Origin: Planctomycetota bacterium
GTDB lineage: Bacteria; Planctomycetota; UBA1135
Length of the DNA: 64,000 bases
Assembly (NCBI GenBank): GCA_030748415.1
Contig: JASMMA010000013.1
Coordinates: forward strand, 1-64,000
Direction: 5' to 3'
The first letter of the stretch is position 1, and each line of letters opens with the position of its first letter. The notes beneath the pieces were generated by a model. That model did no database searches. It was not told where the DNA came from and worked only from the letters and a program-made list of their open reading frames with translations. Made by a program: the position numbers and the translations under genes. This document shows, piece after piece, positions 53,335 through 61,627 of the stretch.

Positions 53335-55448
53335 TCCGAGAAGGATAGCTTCCCCATGCCAAGTTCCGATGCGAGAAAGGCCCAAAGGTCTGCGTATTCT
53401 GCAATTCGCATGGCGGTAGGCTTTCCAGCACCGTGCCCTGCGCGAGTTTCGATGCGGATGAGGGCAGGTTCCGGACCGGATTGGGCGGTCTGAAGGGCGG
53501 CGGCGAATTTGAAAGAGTGTGCTGGCACTACGCGATCGTCGTGATCGCCAGTCGTGACCAAGGTCGCTGGGTAAGCGGTGCCCGGCTCCACATTGTGATA
53601 GGGGGAATAGGCGAGCAGACTCTGGAACTGCTCGGGGTCATCCGAAGTTCCGTAGTCGGAAGCCCACGCCCAGCCGATGGTGAATTTGTGGTACCGCAAC
53701 ATGTCCAGAACGCCAACTGCAGGAAGGCATGCGGCGAAAAGGTCTGGGCGCTGGGTCATGCACGCACCCACCAATAAGCCCCCATTGGAGCCGCCGCGGA
53801 TGGCAAGCCGCTCGGGTCGGGTCCAGTTGTTGTCGCAAAGCCACTCGCCCGCAGCAATGAAATCATCAAACACATTTTGCTTTTGGTGCACAGTGCCGGC
53901 CATGTGCCATTCGCGACCGAATTCTCCACCGCCCCGCAAGTTCGGCATGGCGTAAACACCGCCCATTTCCATCCACACCAAGTTGCTTACAGAAAACCGT
54001 GGGGTAAGGGAAATGTTAAAGCCACCGTAACCATAAAGAAGGGTCGGGCAATCGCCGTTAGGTTGAACGGATTTGTGATGAACGAGGAACATCGGGATTT
54101 GAGTTCCATCTTTTGACGGATACCAAACTTGCTCCGCCACAAAGTCGGATGGGTCGAAGGCTACTACAGGAGCGCGGACGAGGGTGGACTTTCCCGTATT
54201 CATGTTGAGGGAAAAAACACTCGAGGGATATGTAAAGGAGGAAAAGCTATACCAAGCTGTTTCATCATCGTGGTGACCACCGAACCCGCTGGTTGAACCA
54301 AGGGTTGGGAATTGCACATCCCACAAGTGTTCGCCCTCCAAGCTAAAAGCTTTTGAAACGCTGTAAGCATTGTGCAAGTAACTGCAGAGAAGGTTCCCGC
54401 CAAGATAGGCAACGGATCTGAGGACATCTTCTGTTTGGGGAACAACCTCACGCCAGTTTTTCGGTGATGGATTCAGAGGGTCCACTGCAATAATGCGGCC
54501 CCGCGGAGCATTGTTCGTTGTTCGGAAATAAGCAACCTCTCCATCATTTGCGAGATATGCGTAGGCGGCATCATATTCGTTGAAAAGTGGGCGAATTTCA
54601 TTCCAATCCCCGGTGAGGTCGGCATACCACACTCGGTTTTTTCTTTCGGTTCCTTCGTTGCCGTTAATGATGAGCCAGCGGCCATCTTCGCTGACTTCTG
54701 CACCGTATCCCCATTCAGGGTGTTCAGGCACATAGTGAATGAGGCGGTCTTCGGATTGGGGTGTTCCGATTTTGTGAAAATATAGTTTCTCTTCGGAGTT
54801 CACGGCAGAGAGTTCACTCCCTTCTGGGGCAGGAAATCGTGCGTAGAAGAAACCCGAACCGTCGTGCATCCAGGCGACAGAAGTAAATTTCAGCCATTCA
54901 AGTTTGTCCTCGAGGTCTTTGCCAGTTTGAACATTCCGTATGTGCCAAGTTTGCCAATCGGAGCCCGCATCTGAAACTGCATACGCAAAAAGGTTTCCAT
55001 CTTTGCTTGCGACCGTTCCAGAGAGGGCACGGGTTCCATCTTCAGATAGATTGTTCGGGTCGAGAAGCACCTTGCCGTTTTCGTATGGGGCATTGCCTAC
55101 GAAAAGAACCGATTGGTTTTGAAGACCATCGTTGCGACTCCAGAACCAATTGTTACCACGGCGGGATGGAGCTCCGAGCTTTTCGTAGTTCCAAAGTTGG
55201 GTGAGCCGATTGCTGATGGCATCCCGATTTGGCAAAGATTCTAAATAGCCAAAAGTAACCTCGTTTTGGGCAGTCACCCAGGCTGCCGTTTCGTCTGATA
55301 AGTCATCTTCAAGCCATCGGTAGGGGTCGGCGATTTCGACACCGTGGTAGGTATCCACAACAGATCCCTTGCGAGTGTTGGGATAATCAAACGGGGTCTG
55401 CTGAACGCAAGCTGTCAGGGCGAAGAGGAGGATTGGGATGCAACGCAT
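53331..55448 (-). CDS. Prolyl oligopeptidase family serine peptidase (S9A), lipoprotein
   Basis: 705 aa. The N-terminus has a lipobox (LLFALTAC). The first ~400 residues form the beta-propeller that shields the active site. The C-terminal alpha/beta hydrolase domain has the catalytic Ser in GGSNGGLLVG, Asp in TTGDHDDRVVP and His in RAGHGAGKPT. It cleaves short peptides after proline. YHGVEIADPYRWLEDD near the N-terminus is the S9A signature. It is first in a two-gene operon with the SGNH esterase. Confidence 0.93.
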   Translation of the reverse strand: MRCIPILLFALTACVQQTPFDYPNTRKGSVVDTYHGVEIADPYRWLEDDLSDETAAWVTAQNEVTFGYLESLPNRDAISNRLTQLWNYEKLGAPSRRGNNWFWSRNDGLQNQSVLFVGNAPYENGKVLLDPNNLSEDGTRALSGTVASKDGNLFAYAVSDAGSDWQTWHIRNVQTGKDLEDKLEWLKFTSVAWMHDGSGFFYARFPAPEGSELSAVNSEEKLYFHKIGTPQSEDRLIHYVPEHPEWGYGAEVSEDGRWLIINGNEGTERKNRVWYADLTGDWNEIRPLFNEYDAAYAYLANDGEVAYFRTTNNAPRGRIIAVDPLNPSPKNWREVVPQTEDVLRSVAYLGGNLLCSYLHNAYSVSKAFSLEGEHLWDVQFPTLGSTSGFGGHHDDETAWYSFSSFTYPSSVFSLNMNTGKSTLVRAPVVAFDPSDFVAEQVWYPSKDGTQIPMFLVHHKSVQPNGDCPTLLYGYGGFNISLTPRFSVSNLVWMEMGGVYAMPNLRGGGEFGREWHMAGTVHQKQNVFDDFIAAGEWLCDNNWTRPERLAIRGGSNGGLLVGACMTQRPDLFAACLPAVGVLDMLRYHKFTIGWAWASDYGTSDDPEQFQSLLAYSPYHNVEPGTAYPATLVTTGDHDDRVVPAHSFKFAAALQTAQSGPEPALIRIETRAGHGAGKPTAMRIAEYADLWAFLASELGMGKLSFSE

Positions 55449-55487
55449 TATGGAAGTTTAGCGATGGCGCAGGTATCTTGTTGCGCC

Positions 55488-56336
55488 ATGGTGAAGCAGA
55501 AGCAAGGTCGAAAAAAGCTAAAGGGCAAGGCACGCAAGTGGACTGCCAAGACAGCAAGCAAATATGCGCTCTATGAATCTGCGGTTTACGACCCTGATTC
55601 CGATTTAGATTTCTTGCAGCGGATTTTTGAAGAGAAAAACTACCCATCCCCCATGGTTCTACGGGAAGACTTTGCCGGCACTTGCCTCTTGGGGGCGATT
55701 TGGGCCAATAGCCATGACGAGCGAACGGCTTGGTGCGTGGACCTAGACCCAGAACCTCTTACTTATGGCTTGAAGAATCACTTCCCCAAGATTGGAGATG
55801 CGGTCAAGCGGGTTACACAGTTGGAAGAAAATGTGCTGAGTGTGGAAACACCCCAAGCGGATGTTTTAACGGCGTTCAACTTCTCCTATTGGATTTTCAA
55901 AGAGCGGGCCACGATGCTCAGTTATTTCAAGCGCGCCTACAGTTCCATCAATGATGGCGGCGCCTTCGTTTTAGATATTCAAGGTGGCCCTGATTGCCAA
56001 ATTGAAACAGAAGAAGAGCGAGAAGAAGATGGCTTCTATTACATTTGGCGCACCCACGCCATGGATGCCATCACCGGCGATACCCGTTGCTCCATTAGTT
56101 TTAAATTTGCTGACGGCTCCAGAATGGAAGAAGCCTTCGTTTACGAATGGCGCCTCTGGCACTTGACCGAGCTCCGAGATATTTTGAGCGAAGCGGGTTT
56201 CAAAAATGTCGAAGTTTATTGGGAGGGTGCCGATGAAGATGGGGAAGGTGATGGCGATTTTCAACTTACCCACACCGCCGAGAACGAAGAGGCGTGGATT
56301 GCCTACATCGTTGCCTGGAAAAACGGGAAACCCTAA
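55488..56336 (+). CDS. Class I SAM-dependent methyltransferase
   Basis: 282 aa from the ATG at 55488; a longer open frame upstream would run into the prolyl oligopeptidase gene. The N-terminus is very basic (KQKQGRKKLKGKARKW). The cofactor region is less canonical: REDFAGTCLLGAIWA stands where motif I (xDxGxGxG) lies, then VDLDPEPLTYGL and AFVLDIQGG. The target is unknown; the basic tail suggests a nucleic acid or an acidic partner. It converges with the msr gene by 4 bp. Confidence 0.8.
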   Translation: MVKQKQGRKKLKGKARKWTAKTASKYALYESAVYDPDSDLDFLQRIFEEKNYPSPMVLREDFAGTCLLGAIWANSHDERTAWCVDLDPEPLTYGLKNHFPKIGDAVKRVTQLEENVLSVETPQADVLTAFNFSYWIFKERATMLSYFKRAYSSINDGGAFVLDIQGGPDCQIETEEEREEDGFYYIWRTHAMDAITGDTRCSISFKFADGSRMEEAFVYEWRLWHLTELRDILSEAGFKNVEVYWEGADEDGEGDGDFQLTHTAENEEAWIAYIVAWKNGKP

Positions 56337-57274
56337 AGCTTGCAGGCGGGGACAATCCCCCTTTTTTCGTAATACCGCTGATGGTATTCCTCAGCCGGCC
56401 AAAATTGCGTGGCGGGCAGGACTTGGGTCACGATAGGGTTTTCATGCTCACCCGATGATTCCATTTTTTGAATTGCGGTCTTTGCAATCCTTTCTTGTTC
56501 AGGATTATGGAAAAAAATAACTGAACGATATTGAGTGCCGACATTGGGCCCCTGTCGATTCGGAGTCGTGGGGTCATGGTTTTGAAAAAAAATCTCGAGC
56601 AACCCCTTGAAAGAGATGCGGGAAGGATCGAACCGGATTTGAATCGCCTCAGCGTGGCCGGTGCCGTCAGAACATACTTCTTCATAGGTAGGGTTTTCCG
56701 AAGTGCCTCCTGAGTACCCGACTACTGTGTCTAAAACACCGTCAACCTGACGGAAAAGGGATTCCACCCCCCAGAATCAGCCGCTGCCAAATGTTGCAGC
56801 GGCCCATGAATTGGTGGAGTTAAGTTCATCGGAAGAAGTGAAATTCATCGCAGCAGAGTTAATACAGAATCGATTACCAGTTGGGGGCGGGCCATCGGTG
56901 AAAACATGGCCAAGGTGTCCGTCACATTTTGCGCAGCGCACTTCGATGCGCAGGGTCCCTAGGGAGTTGTCTTGGTGTCTAGTGATTGCATTCTCATTCC
57001 ATGGCATAGTAAATGCGGGCCAGCCACAACCCGAATTATATTTTTCAGCCGACCTAAAAAGTGGAGCATTGCACCCTGCACACGAATATTCACCTTCCTC
57101 AAAGTGACGGTCGAACCGGTTTTCAAATGGAGCCTCAGTTCCGGCCTCTCGCAAAATGTGATATTGCTCGGGCGTGAGTTTTTCTTTCCAGTCTGATTCG
57201 TTCATTGCCATTGGGTCCTGGGCGGTGGTGCATCCAATTAGGAGACAAATAGCAAGAATGGAAGTATTTTTCAT
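56333..57274 (-). CDS. msrBA: Probable selenoprotein: MsrB-MsrA fusion lipoprotein with in-frame TGA (Sec166)
   Basis: 313 codons if the TGA at 56779-56777 is read through. A lipobox (LLIGC, C15) leads to an MsrB domain with zinc cysteines C65, C68, C114, C117 and catalytic C137 (RFCINSAAMNF). It continues through ATFGSG, then TGA at codon 166, then FWGVESLFRQVDGV and the rest of an MsrA domain (GYSGGTSENPTYEEV, GTGHAEAIQIRFDP). In MsrA the residue at the TGA is the catalytic Cys of GCFWG, so selenocysteine is the natural reading. TGA ends many other genes here, so the code is not globally changed. MsrB reduces Met-R-sulfoxide and MsrA the S form. A nonsense mutation remains possible. Confidence 0.75.
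56739..56753 (-). promoter_or_regulatory. Candidate bacterial SECIS hairpin downstream of the msrBA TGA
   Basis: 24-38 nt after the TGA the transcript can fold CCGTC-AGGTT-GACGG: a perfect 5-bp stem (6 bp with the closing A-T) and a loop carrying G at its second position. Bacterial SECIS elements lie within the coding sequence shortly after the UGA and have a G near the start of the apical loop; the E. coli fdhF loop is AGGTCT. The position and loop are compatible, but no SelB-binding data can be inferred. Confidence 0.5.
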
Positions 57275-57688
57275 TTACCGGGAGGCCATATAGAGAGCAA
57301 CCCCGCCAACCGCAACAAGAAGAAGTAATCCAAGCGCAAGGGATGCACCAAGCGGATCGGAGCTCATACCGATATTGGTTCGGTAAGGGTCAAAATCAAG
57401 AGCCTGGTCTTTCTTTTTTGCAGAAGACGGGCGTTTGAGTCGAATGCGGCGCCCGTCAAAAATCTCAACGAGTTCCCAGCCCGCACGAGCTTCTTGATTC
57501 AAAATTTCTGCACGCTTTTCTGGCTTCAGGAATATGTTCCCATTCGAGCGCAGAAATTTAAATTCCCAACCACCTTCAAGTTCAGCTTGTGTGTATTGTG
57601 TCATTTGTTCTTCTTCGTGGGCACGCTTTTGAACTTCGGCAGCAATGCTGGCCGTAGTTGCGGCAGTGGTGGCAGGAATGTGAGTCAT
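57275..57688 (-). CDS. Small membrane-anchored protein of unknown function
   Basis: 137 aa (an internal ATG at codon 29, MTQYTQAELEGGWEF, is an alternative start). The central part GGWEFKFLRSNGNIF...LNQEARAGWELVEIFDGRRIRLKR (given in part) resembles the short DUF4177-type beta domain, in which a similar GWELV occurs. A C-terminal membrane span follows (GASLALGLLLLVAVGGVALYM). Its stop codon abuts the msrBA start, so it is the first gene of that operon. Confidence 0.6.
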   Translation of the reverse strand: MTHIPATTAATTASIAAEVQKRAHEEEQMTQYTQAELEGGWEFKFLRSNGNIFLKPEKRAEILNQEARAGWELVEIFDGRRIRLKRPSSAKKKDQALDFDPYRTNIGMSSDPLGASLALGLLLLVAVGGVALYMASR

Positions 57689-57731
57689 GTCATTCCCTAT
57701 GCCGATTGGCGGAGCTTATTCATTAGTTTAA

Positions 57732-59432
57732 TCACGCTTCGATTTCGCGGGCGGGACCAGAGCCTTTTGGCACACGAATGTCCTCAACGAGCTGCTGGAT
57801 GGCGGAGGAGGGCGGTGGCGAAAGCTGACAAACTGCGCCAGCAACAAGGAAGTTCAGCATCATGCCAATCGTGCCAATACCCTCAGGAGAAATCCCCCAC
57901 CACCAATGTTCGGGAGTAGAAAGCTCAGGGTGGAGGAATTTGAACCACAAAATGTAGCCTGCCGTAAGTGCAATCCCGCAAACCATTCCGGAAATGGCAC
58001 CCGCTCGATTCATCCGCGTGCTGAAAATGCCCATGATGAGCACGGGAAAGAATGATGATGCTGCCAGCCCAAAAGCAAAGGCAACCACTTCGGCAACAAA
58101 GCCCGGTGGATGAATACCAAACCAACCCGCAACACAAACTGCGACGCCGGCGCTAATTCGCGCGGCGAGGAGCTCCCCTTTTTCAGAAATCGTTGGCCGA
58201 ATAGAGCGCTTCAACAAATCATGACTTACGGCTGAGGACACAACAAGCAAAAGCCCTGCAGCAGTTGAGAGGGCTGCAGCCAGACCACCAGCTGCAACAA
58301 GGCCAACGACCCAATCCGGAAGGCCAGCTATTTCAGGGTTCGCCAAAACCATGATGTCTTTGTGCACGGTGAGCTCATTTTCGATTGGCGAATCGGGGCC
58401 AACATATTGAATGAGTCCATCTCCGTTGTGATCCTCGTGCTTTAGTAAACCTGTTGTCTCCCATTTTTGAAACCAATCGGGCATTTCTTTGTACGGCTGT
58501 TCACTGACCGTCATAAGAAGGTTGGTGCGGGAAAAGGCGGCAACTGCGGGAGCAGCGGTGTAAAGAAGTGCAATAAAAATGAGTGCCCAACCAACACTCT
58601 TTCGTGCGTCTCGCACTTTGGGAACGGTATAAAAACGGACAATCACATGAGGGAGACCAGCGGTCCCCACCATCAGCGCTGCGGTAATGAAAAATACATC
58701 CGTCATTGCGCGGGAACCATTGGTATAAGAAGCAAAACCCAAATCTCGGTGAAGGCTATTGAGCTTTTCTAACAAAGGAACCCCATCGGAGAGAGAACCC
58801 CCAAGGCCGAGTTGGGGAAGAGGGGTGTCCACCATTTGAATCGAAAGAAAAATGGCAGGAACAAGGTAGGCAAAAATCAAAACACAATACTGGGCAACTT
58901 GGGTGTAAGTAATGCCCTTCATCCCCCCAAGCACTGCGTAAAAGAAAACAATTCCCATTCCGATAAAGACGCCAGTTGTTGTATCTACTTCAAGGAAGCG
59001 AGACAGCACAATTCCAACTCCTTGCATTTGGCCACTAACATATGTGAACGAAACAAAGATGGCACAAATTACCGCCACAATCCTTGCGGCCGAAGACTCG
59101 TAACGGTCCCCCACAAAATCCGGGATGGTGAATTTCCCAAACTTTCGCAAATAAGGTGCGAGCAATAGAGCAAGCAAAACATAGCCACCTGTCCAACCCA
59201 TCAAATAGACCGAACCGTCGTAGCCTAAGAATGAAATCGCGCCTGCCATCGATATGAAAGAGGCCGCGCTCATCCAATCGGCAGCTGTAGCCATACCATT
59301 TGCAAGCGGGGGGACTCCGCCGCCAGCAACATAAAACTCACTCGTACTTCCTGCGCGACTCCAAACGGCAACTCCAATGTAGAGCGCGAATGAGAGCGCA
59401 ATTAGCGTGAATGTCCAGGCTTGAACATCCAT
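57732..59432 (-). CDS. Sodium:solute symporter (acetate/short-chain acid type)
   Basis: 566 aa, about 13 membrane spans. Family hallmarks are the N-terminal SRAGSTSEFYVAGGGVPPLANGMATAADWMSAASFI (in part) and GWTGGYVLLALLLAPYLRKFGKFTIPDFVGDRY (in part). Together with an adjacent DUF4212 subunit it fits the VC_2705-like branch of the solute:sodium symporter family, near ActP-type acetate permeases. An unusually long periplasmic loop (~310-350) carries a Ca2+-binding-like stretch HEDHNGDGLIQY (DxNxDG). The substrate is inferred, probably a monocarboxylate. Confidence 0.9.
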   Translation of the reverse strand: MDVQAWTFTLIALSFALYIGVAVWSRAGSTSEFYVAGGGVPPLANGMATAADWMSAASFISMAGAISFLGYDGSVYLMGWTGGYVLLALLLAPYLRKFGKFTIPDFVGDRYESSAARIVAVICAIFVSFTYVSGQMQGVGIVLSRFLEVDTTTGVFIGMGIVFFYAVLGGMKGITYTQVAQYCVLIFAYLVPAIFLSIQMVDTPLPQLGLGGSLSDGVPLLEKLNSLHRDLGFASYTNGSRAMTDVFFITAALMVGTAGLPHVIVRFYTVPKVRDARKSVGWALIFIALLYTAAPAVAAFSRTNLLMTVSEQPYKEMPDWFQKWETTGLLKHEDHNGDGLIQYVGPDSPIENELTVHKDIMVLANPEIAGLPDWVVGLVAAGGLAAALSTAAGLLLVVSSAVSHDLLKRSIRPTISEKGELLAARISAGVAVCVAGWFGIHPPGFVAEVVAFAFGLAASSFFPVLIMGIFSTRMNRAGAISGMVCGIALTAGYILWFKFLHPELSTPEHWWWGISPEGIGTIGMMLNFLVAGAVCQLSPPPSSAIQQLVEDIRVPKGSGPAREIEA

Positions 59433-59435
59433 TCT

Positions 59436-59765
59436 TTAATCTTCCTTCACACCAAACTCTTGGTCCAGTTGATTCATCTTTCGTGCGTAGTAAAAAACGA
59501 GCAGAATAAAAACCAACATGGAGCCTTGCTGAGCAAACCAGAAACCAAGCGGAAAGCCACTCCCCGCAAGCTTCCATTGATCCAGCCAATGGTGGAGCAA
59601 AATTCCACATCCGAATGAGACCATTGCCCAAATCGTGAGCAAGGCACTAAGCAGGCGTAAATTCCTGCGCCAATATTCAGCTCGACGATTTTTGGACAAT
59701 CCCCCTGCGGGAGGGCGAGCTTGAGAATGCTGCGGAGATTCGGTTGGAGGCGGTATGGGATTCAT
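59436..59765 (-). CDS. DUF4212 symporter small subunit
   Basis: 109 aa from the ATG at 59765. The domain is recognisable by YWRRNLRLLSALLTIWAMVSFGCGILL, GFPLGFWFAQQGSMLVFILLVFYYARKMNQLDQEFGV (both given in part), with two membrane spans. It is always found next to a VC_2705-type symporter and is thought to assist it; here the pair is separated by 3 bp. Residues 1-35 are proline-rich. Confidence 0.9.
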   Translation of the reverse strand: MNPIPPPTESPQHSQARPPAGGLSKNRRAEYWRRNLRLLSALLTIWAMVSFGCGILLHHWLDQWKLAGSGFPLGFWFAQQGSMLVFILLVFYYARKMNQLDQEFGVKED

Positions 59766-59842
59766 CTGCCCAAAGACTTTACTTCCACGAGCTCTGACAT
59801 GAAATCCGCCCACAGGCGTTGTCTCGACGGCAAAATGCGGGC

Positions 59843-61561
59843 ATGAGATTCCTCTCCACCCTCCTTTTGCTGATTCCAGCCTGCGCTACAGTCGGCTTGG
59901 CTGCCCAGCAATCCGACGACCGACACCCTGGTAGCGCAAACGCAACTCTTCCCGAAATGTGCGCTCAGTATCAAGAAGACAAAGCCGCCCTAAATCGACT
60001 AATGCCCTTCTCGATGTCAAAAATGAAGCTCAATCGTATAGAGAGCTTATATAGAGAGTGGTTGGTGCGCTTGTCGAGTGTTGACTTCGGCGGTATTTCT
60101 CGATCCGAACAGATTGATTGGTTGGCGCTCAACAACCTAGTTAAACATGACTTGAGTGCAGTGGAGACCGAGAGACGAAAGGAGCAGGAAGTTTCTCATC
60201 TCCTCCCCTTCACATCTTCACTAGTCGGGCTCGTTGAAGCCCGCTCGCAAAGACTAGAGACTCCTGCGCGCGATGTTGCTAACGCATTTCACAAAGCCCT
60301 AAAAGAAATAGAAGAAGCCCGCGAAACTCTAAAGGACACCAAATCTTCGGGGTCTATCGCCCGGAGAGCTGCAAGGAAAATTTCCTCGCTGAAGAACTCA
60401 CTCGCAAATCTTTACAATTTCCGATCTGAATACGACCCTGAATTTGGGTGGTGGTGCAGTAAACCATGGGAAGAATTAAAAAAATCCCTGAACGATTATG
60501 GGCCCTGGCTCGAAAAAGATATTGGGGGCTTAAACCCTGAAGACAAAGACGCCTTAGTCGGAGACCCTATTGGAAGGGAAGCTCTTTTGGAAGAACTGGC
60601 CTTTGAAAGAATTCCGTATACGCCTGAAGAGCTCATTTCAATTGCAGAGAGAGAACTAGCCTGGTGTAACGAACGAAGAATCAATGCCGCCCTCAGATTG
60701 GGATTTGAGGATGACTGGAAAGCTGCTCAGGCTAGCGTAAAAGAACGCCATGTTGACCCTGGGGAACAGCCGGCAATGATTCTAGACCTTGCAAATGAAG
60801 CAGTTGATTTCTTGGAAGACAATAATCTAATCTCAATACCCAAGCTTGCTAAAGAGTCCTGGCGTATGGAAATGATGTCGCCTGCTCGACAAATGATTAG
60901 CCCTTACTTTACTGGCGGCGAAGTCATCTCAATCGCTTACCCCACTAAAGGCATGGATCACGAAGCAAAGTTGCAGTCCATGCGAGGGAATAACCAACCC
61001 TATTCTCACGCAACTGTCCACCATGAATTAATTCCTGGTCACCATCTTCAAGGCTATATGGCCAAGCGCTGGAATCCACAACGACGCATGTTCTACACGC
61101 CATTCCTTGTTGAAGGTTGGGCGCTTTACTGGGAACTACAGCTCTGGGATTGGGGATTCCCGCGAAATGCCGAGGAAGAAATCGGAATGCTGTTTTGGCG
61201 ATCACACCGATGTGCCAGAATCATCTTCTCGCTTAACTTTCACTTGGGGAACTGGACTCCGCAGAAATGCGTGGACTTCTTAGTCGCGAATGTTGGTCAC
61301 GAGCAACGCAATGCTGAAGCCGAAGTCCGCCGATCCATCCAAGGCGGCTATGGGCCGCTTTACCAATGCGCATACATGCTGGGCGGACTTCAGCTCCGAT
61401 CTTTGTATAGAGAGCTCGTCGAGAATGGGAGCTGGGAAAAACGTGATTTCCATGATGCCATTTTGCGCCAAGGCCCCATCCCAGTCGACCTTGTGCGAGC
61501 AGCTCTTTCTAATGTAGTTTTAAGTCCAGACTTTCCCGCGAATTGGCGATTTGACAACTGA
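59843..61561 (+). CDS. Exported DUF885 family protein
   Basis: 572 aa from the ATG at 59843. A signal peptide/lipobox-like segment (RFLSTLLLLIPACATVGLAA) is seen. The C-terminal half carries the signature HHELIPGHHLQGYMAKRWNP (~393-412), with its HExxPGHH zinc-site-like motif, and LVEGWALYWE. DUF885 proteins have a thermolysin-like zinc-peptidase appearance, and some are thought to be carboxypeptidase-like. It has its own promoter region (77 bp from the divergent symporter genes). Confidence 0.88.
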   Translation: MRFLSTLLLLIPACATVGLAAQQSDDRHPGSANATLPEMCAQYQEDKAALNRLMPFSMSKMKLNRIESLYREWLVRLSSVDFGGISRSEQIDWLALNNLVKHDLSAVETERRKEQEVSHLLPFTSSLVGLVEARSQRLETPARDVANAFHKALKEIEEARETLKDTKSSGSIARRAARKISSLKNSLANLYNFRSEYDPEFGWWCSKPWEELKKSLNDYGPWLEKDIGGLNPEDKDALVGDPIGREALLEELAFERIPYTPEELISIAERELAWCNERRINAALRLGFEDDWKAAQASVKERHVDPGEQPAMILDLANEAVDFLEDNNLISIPKLAKESWRMEMMSPARQMISPYFTGGEVISIAYPTKGMDHEAKLQSMRGNNQPYSHATVHHELIPGHHLQGYMAKRWNPQRRMFYTPFLVEGWALYWELQLWDWGFPRNAEEEIGMLFWRSHRCARIIFSLNFHLGNWTPQKCVDFLVANVGHEQRNAEAEVRRSIQGGYGPLYQCAYMLGGLQLRSLYRELVENGSWEKRDFHDAILRQGPIPVDLVRAALSNVVLSPDFPANWRFDN

Positions 61562-61627
61562 GATTATCCTCGGCCACCAAGAGAGAAATTAGGTCCATAA
61601 GTTAGGACTCGATGCTAGACTCGTTTA

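Noticed and set aside
56333-56767. A separate msrA gene starting at the GTG at 56767
   Set aside because: It would start inside the conserved active-site helix and lack the catalytic residue. The frame continues unbroken upstream except for the TGA at the catalytic codon, so a fused selenoprotein explains it better.
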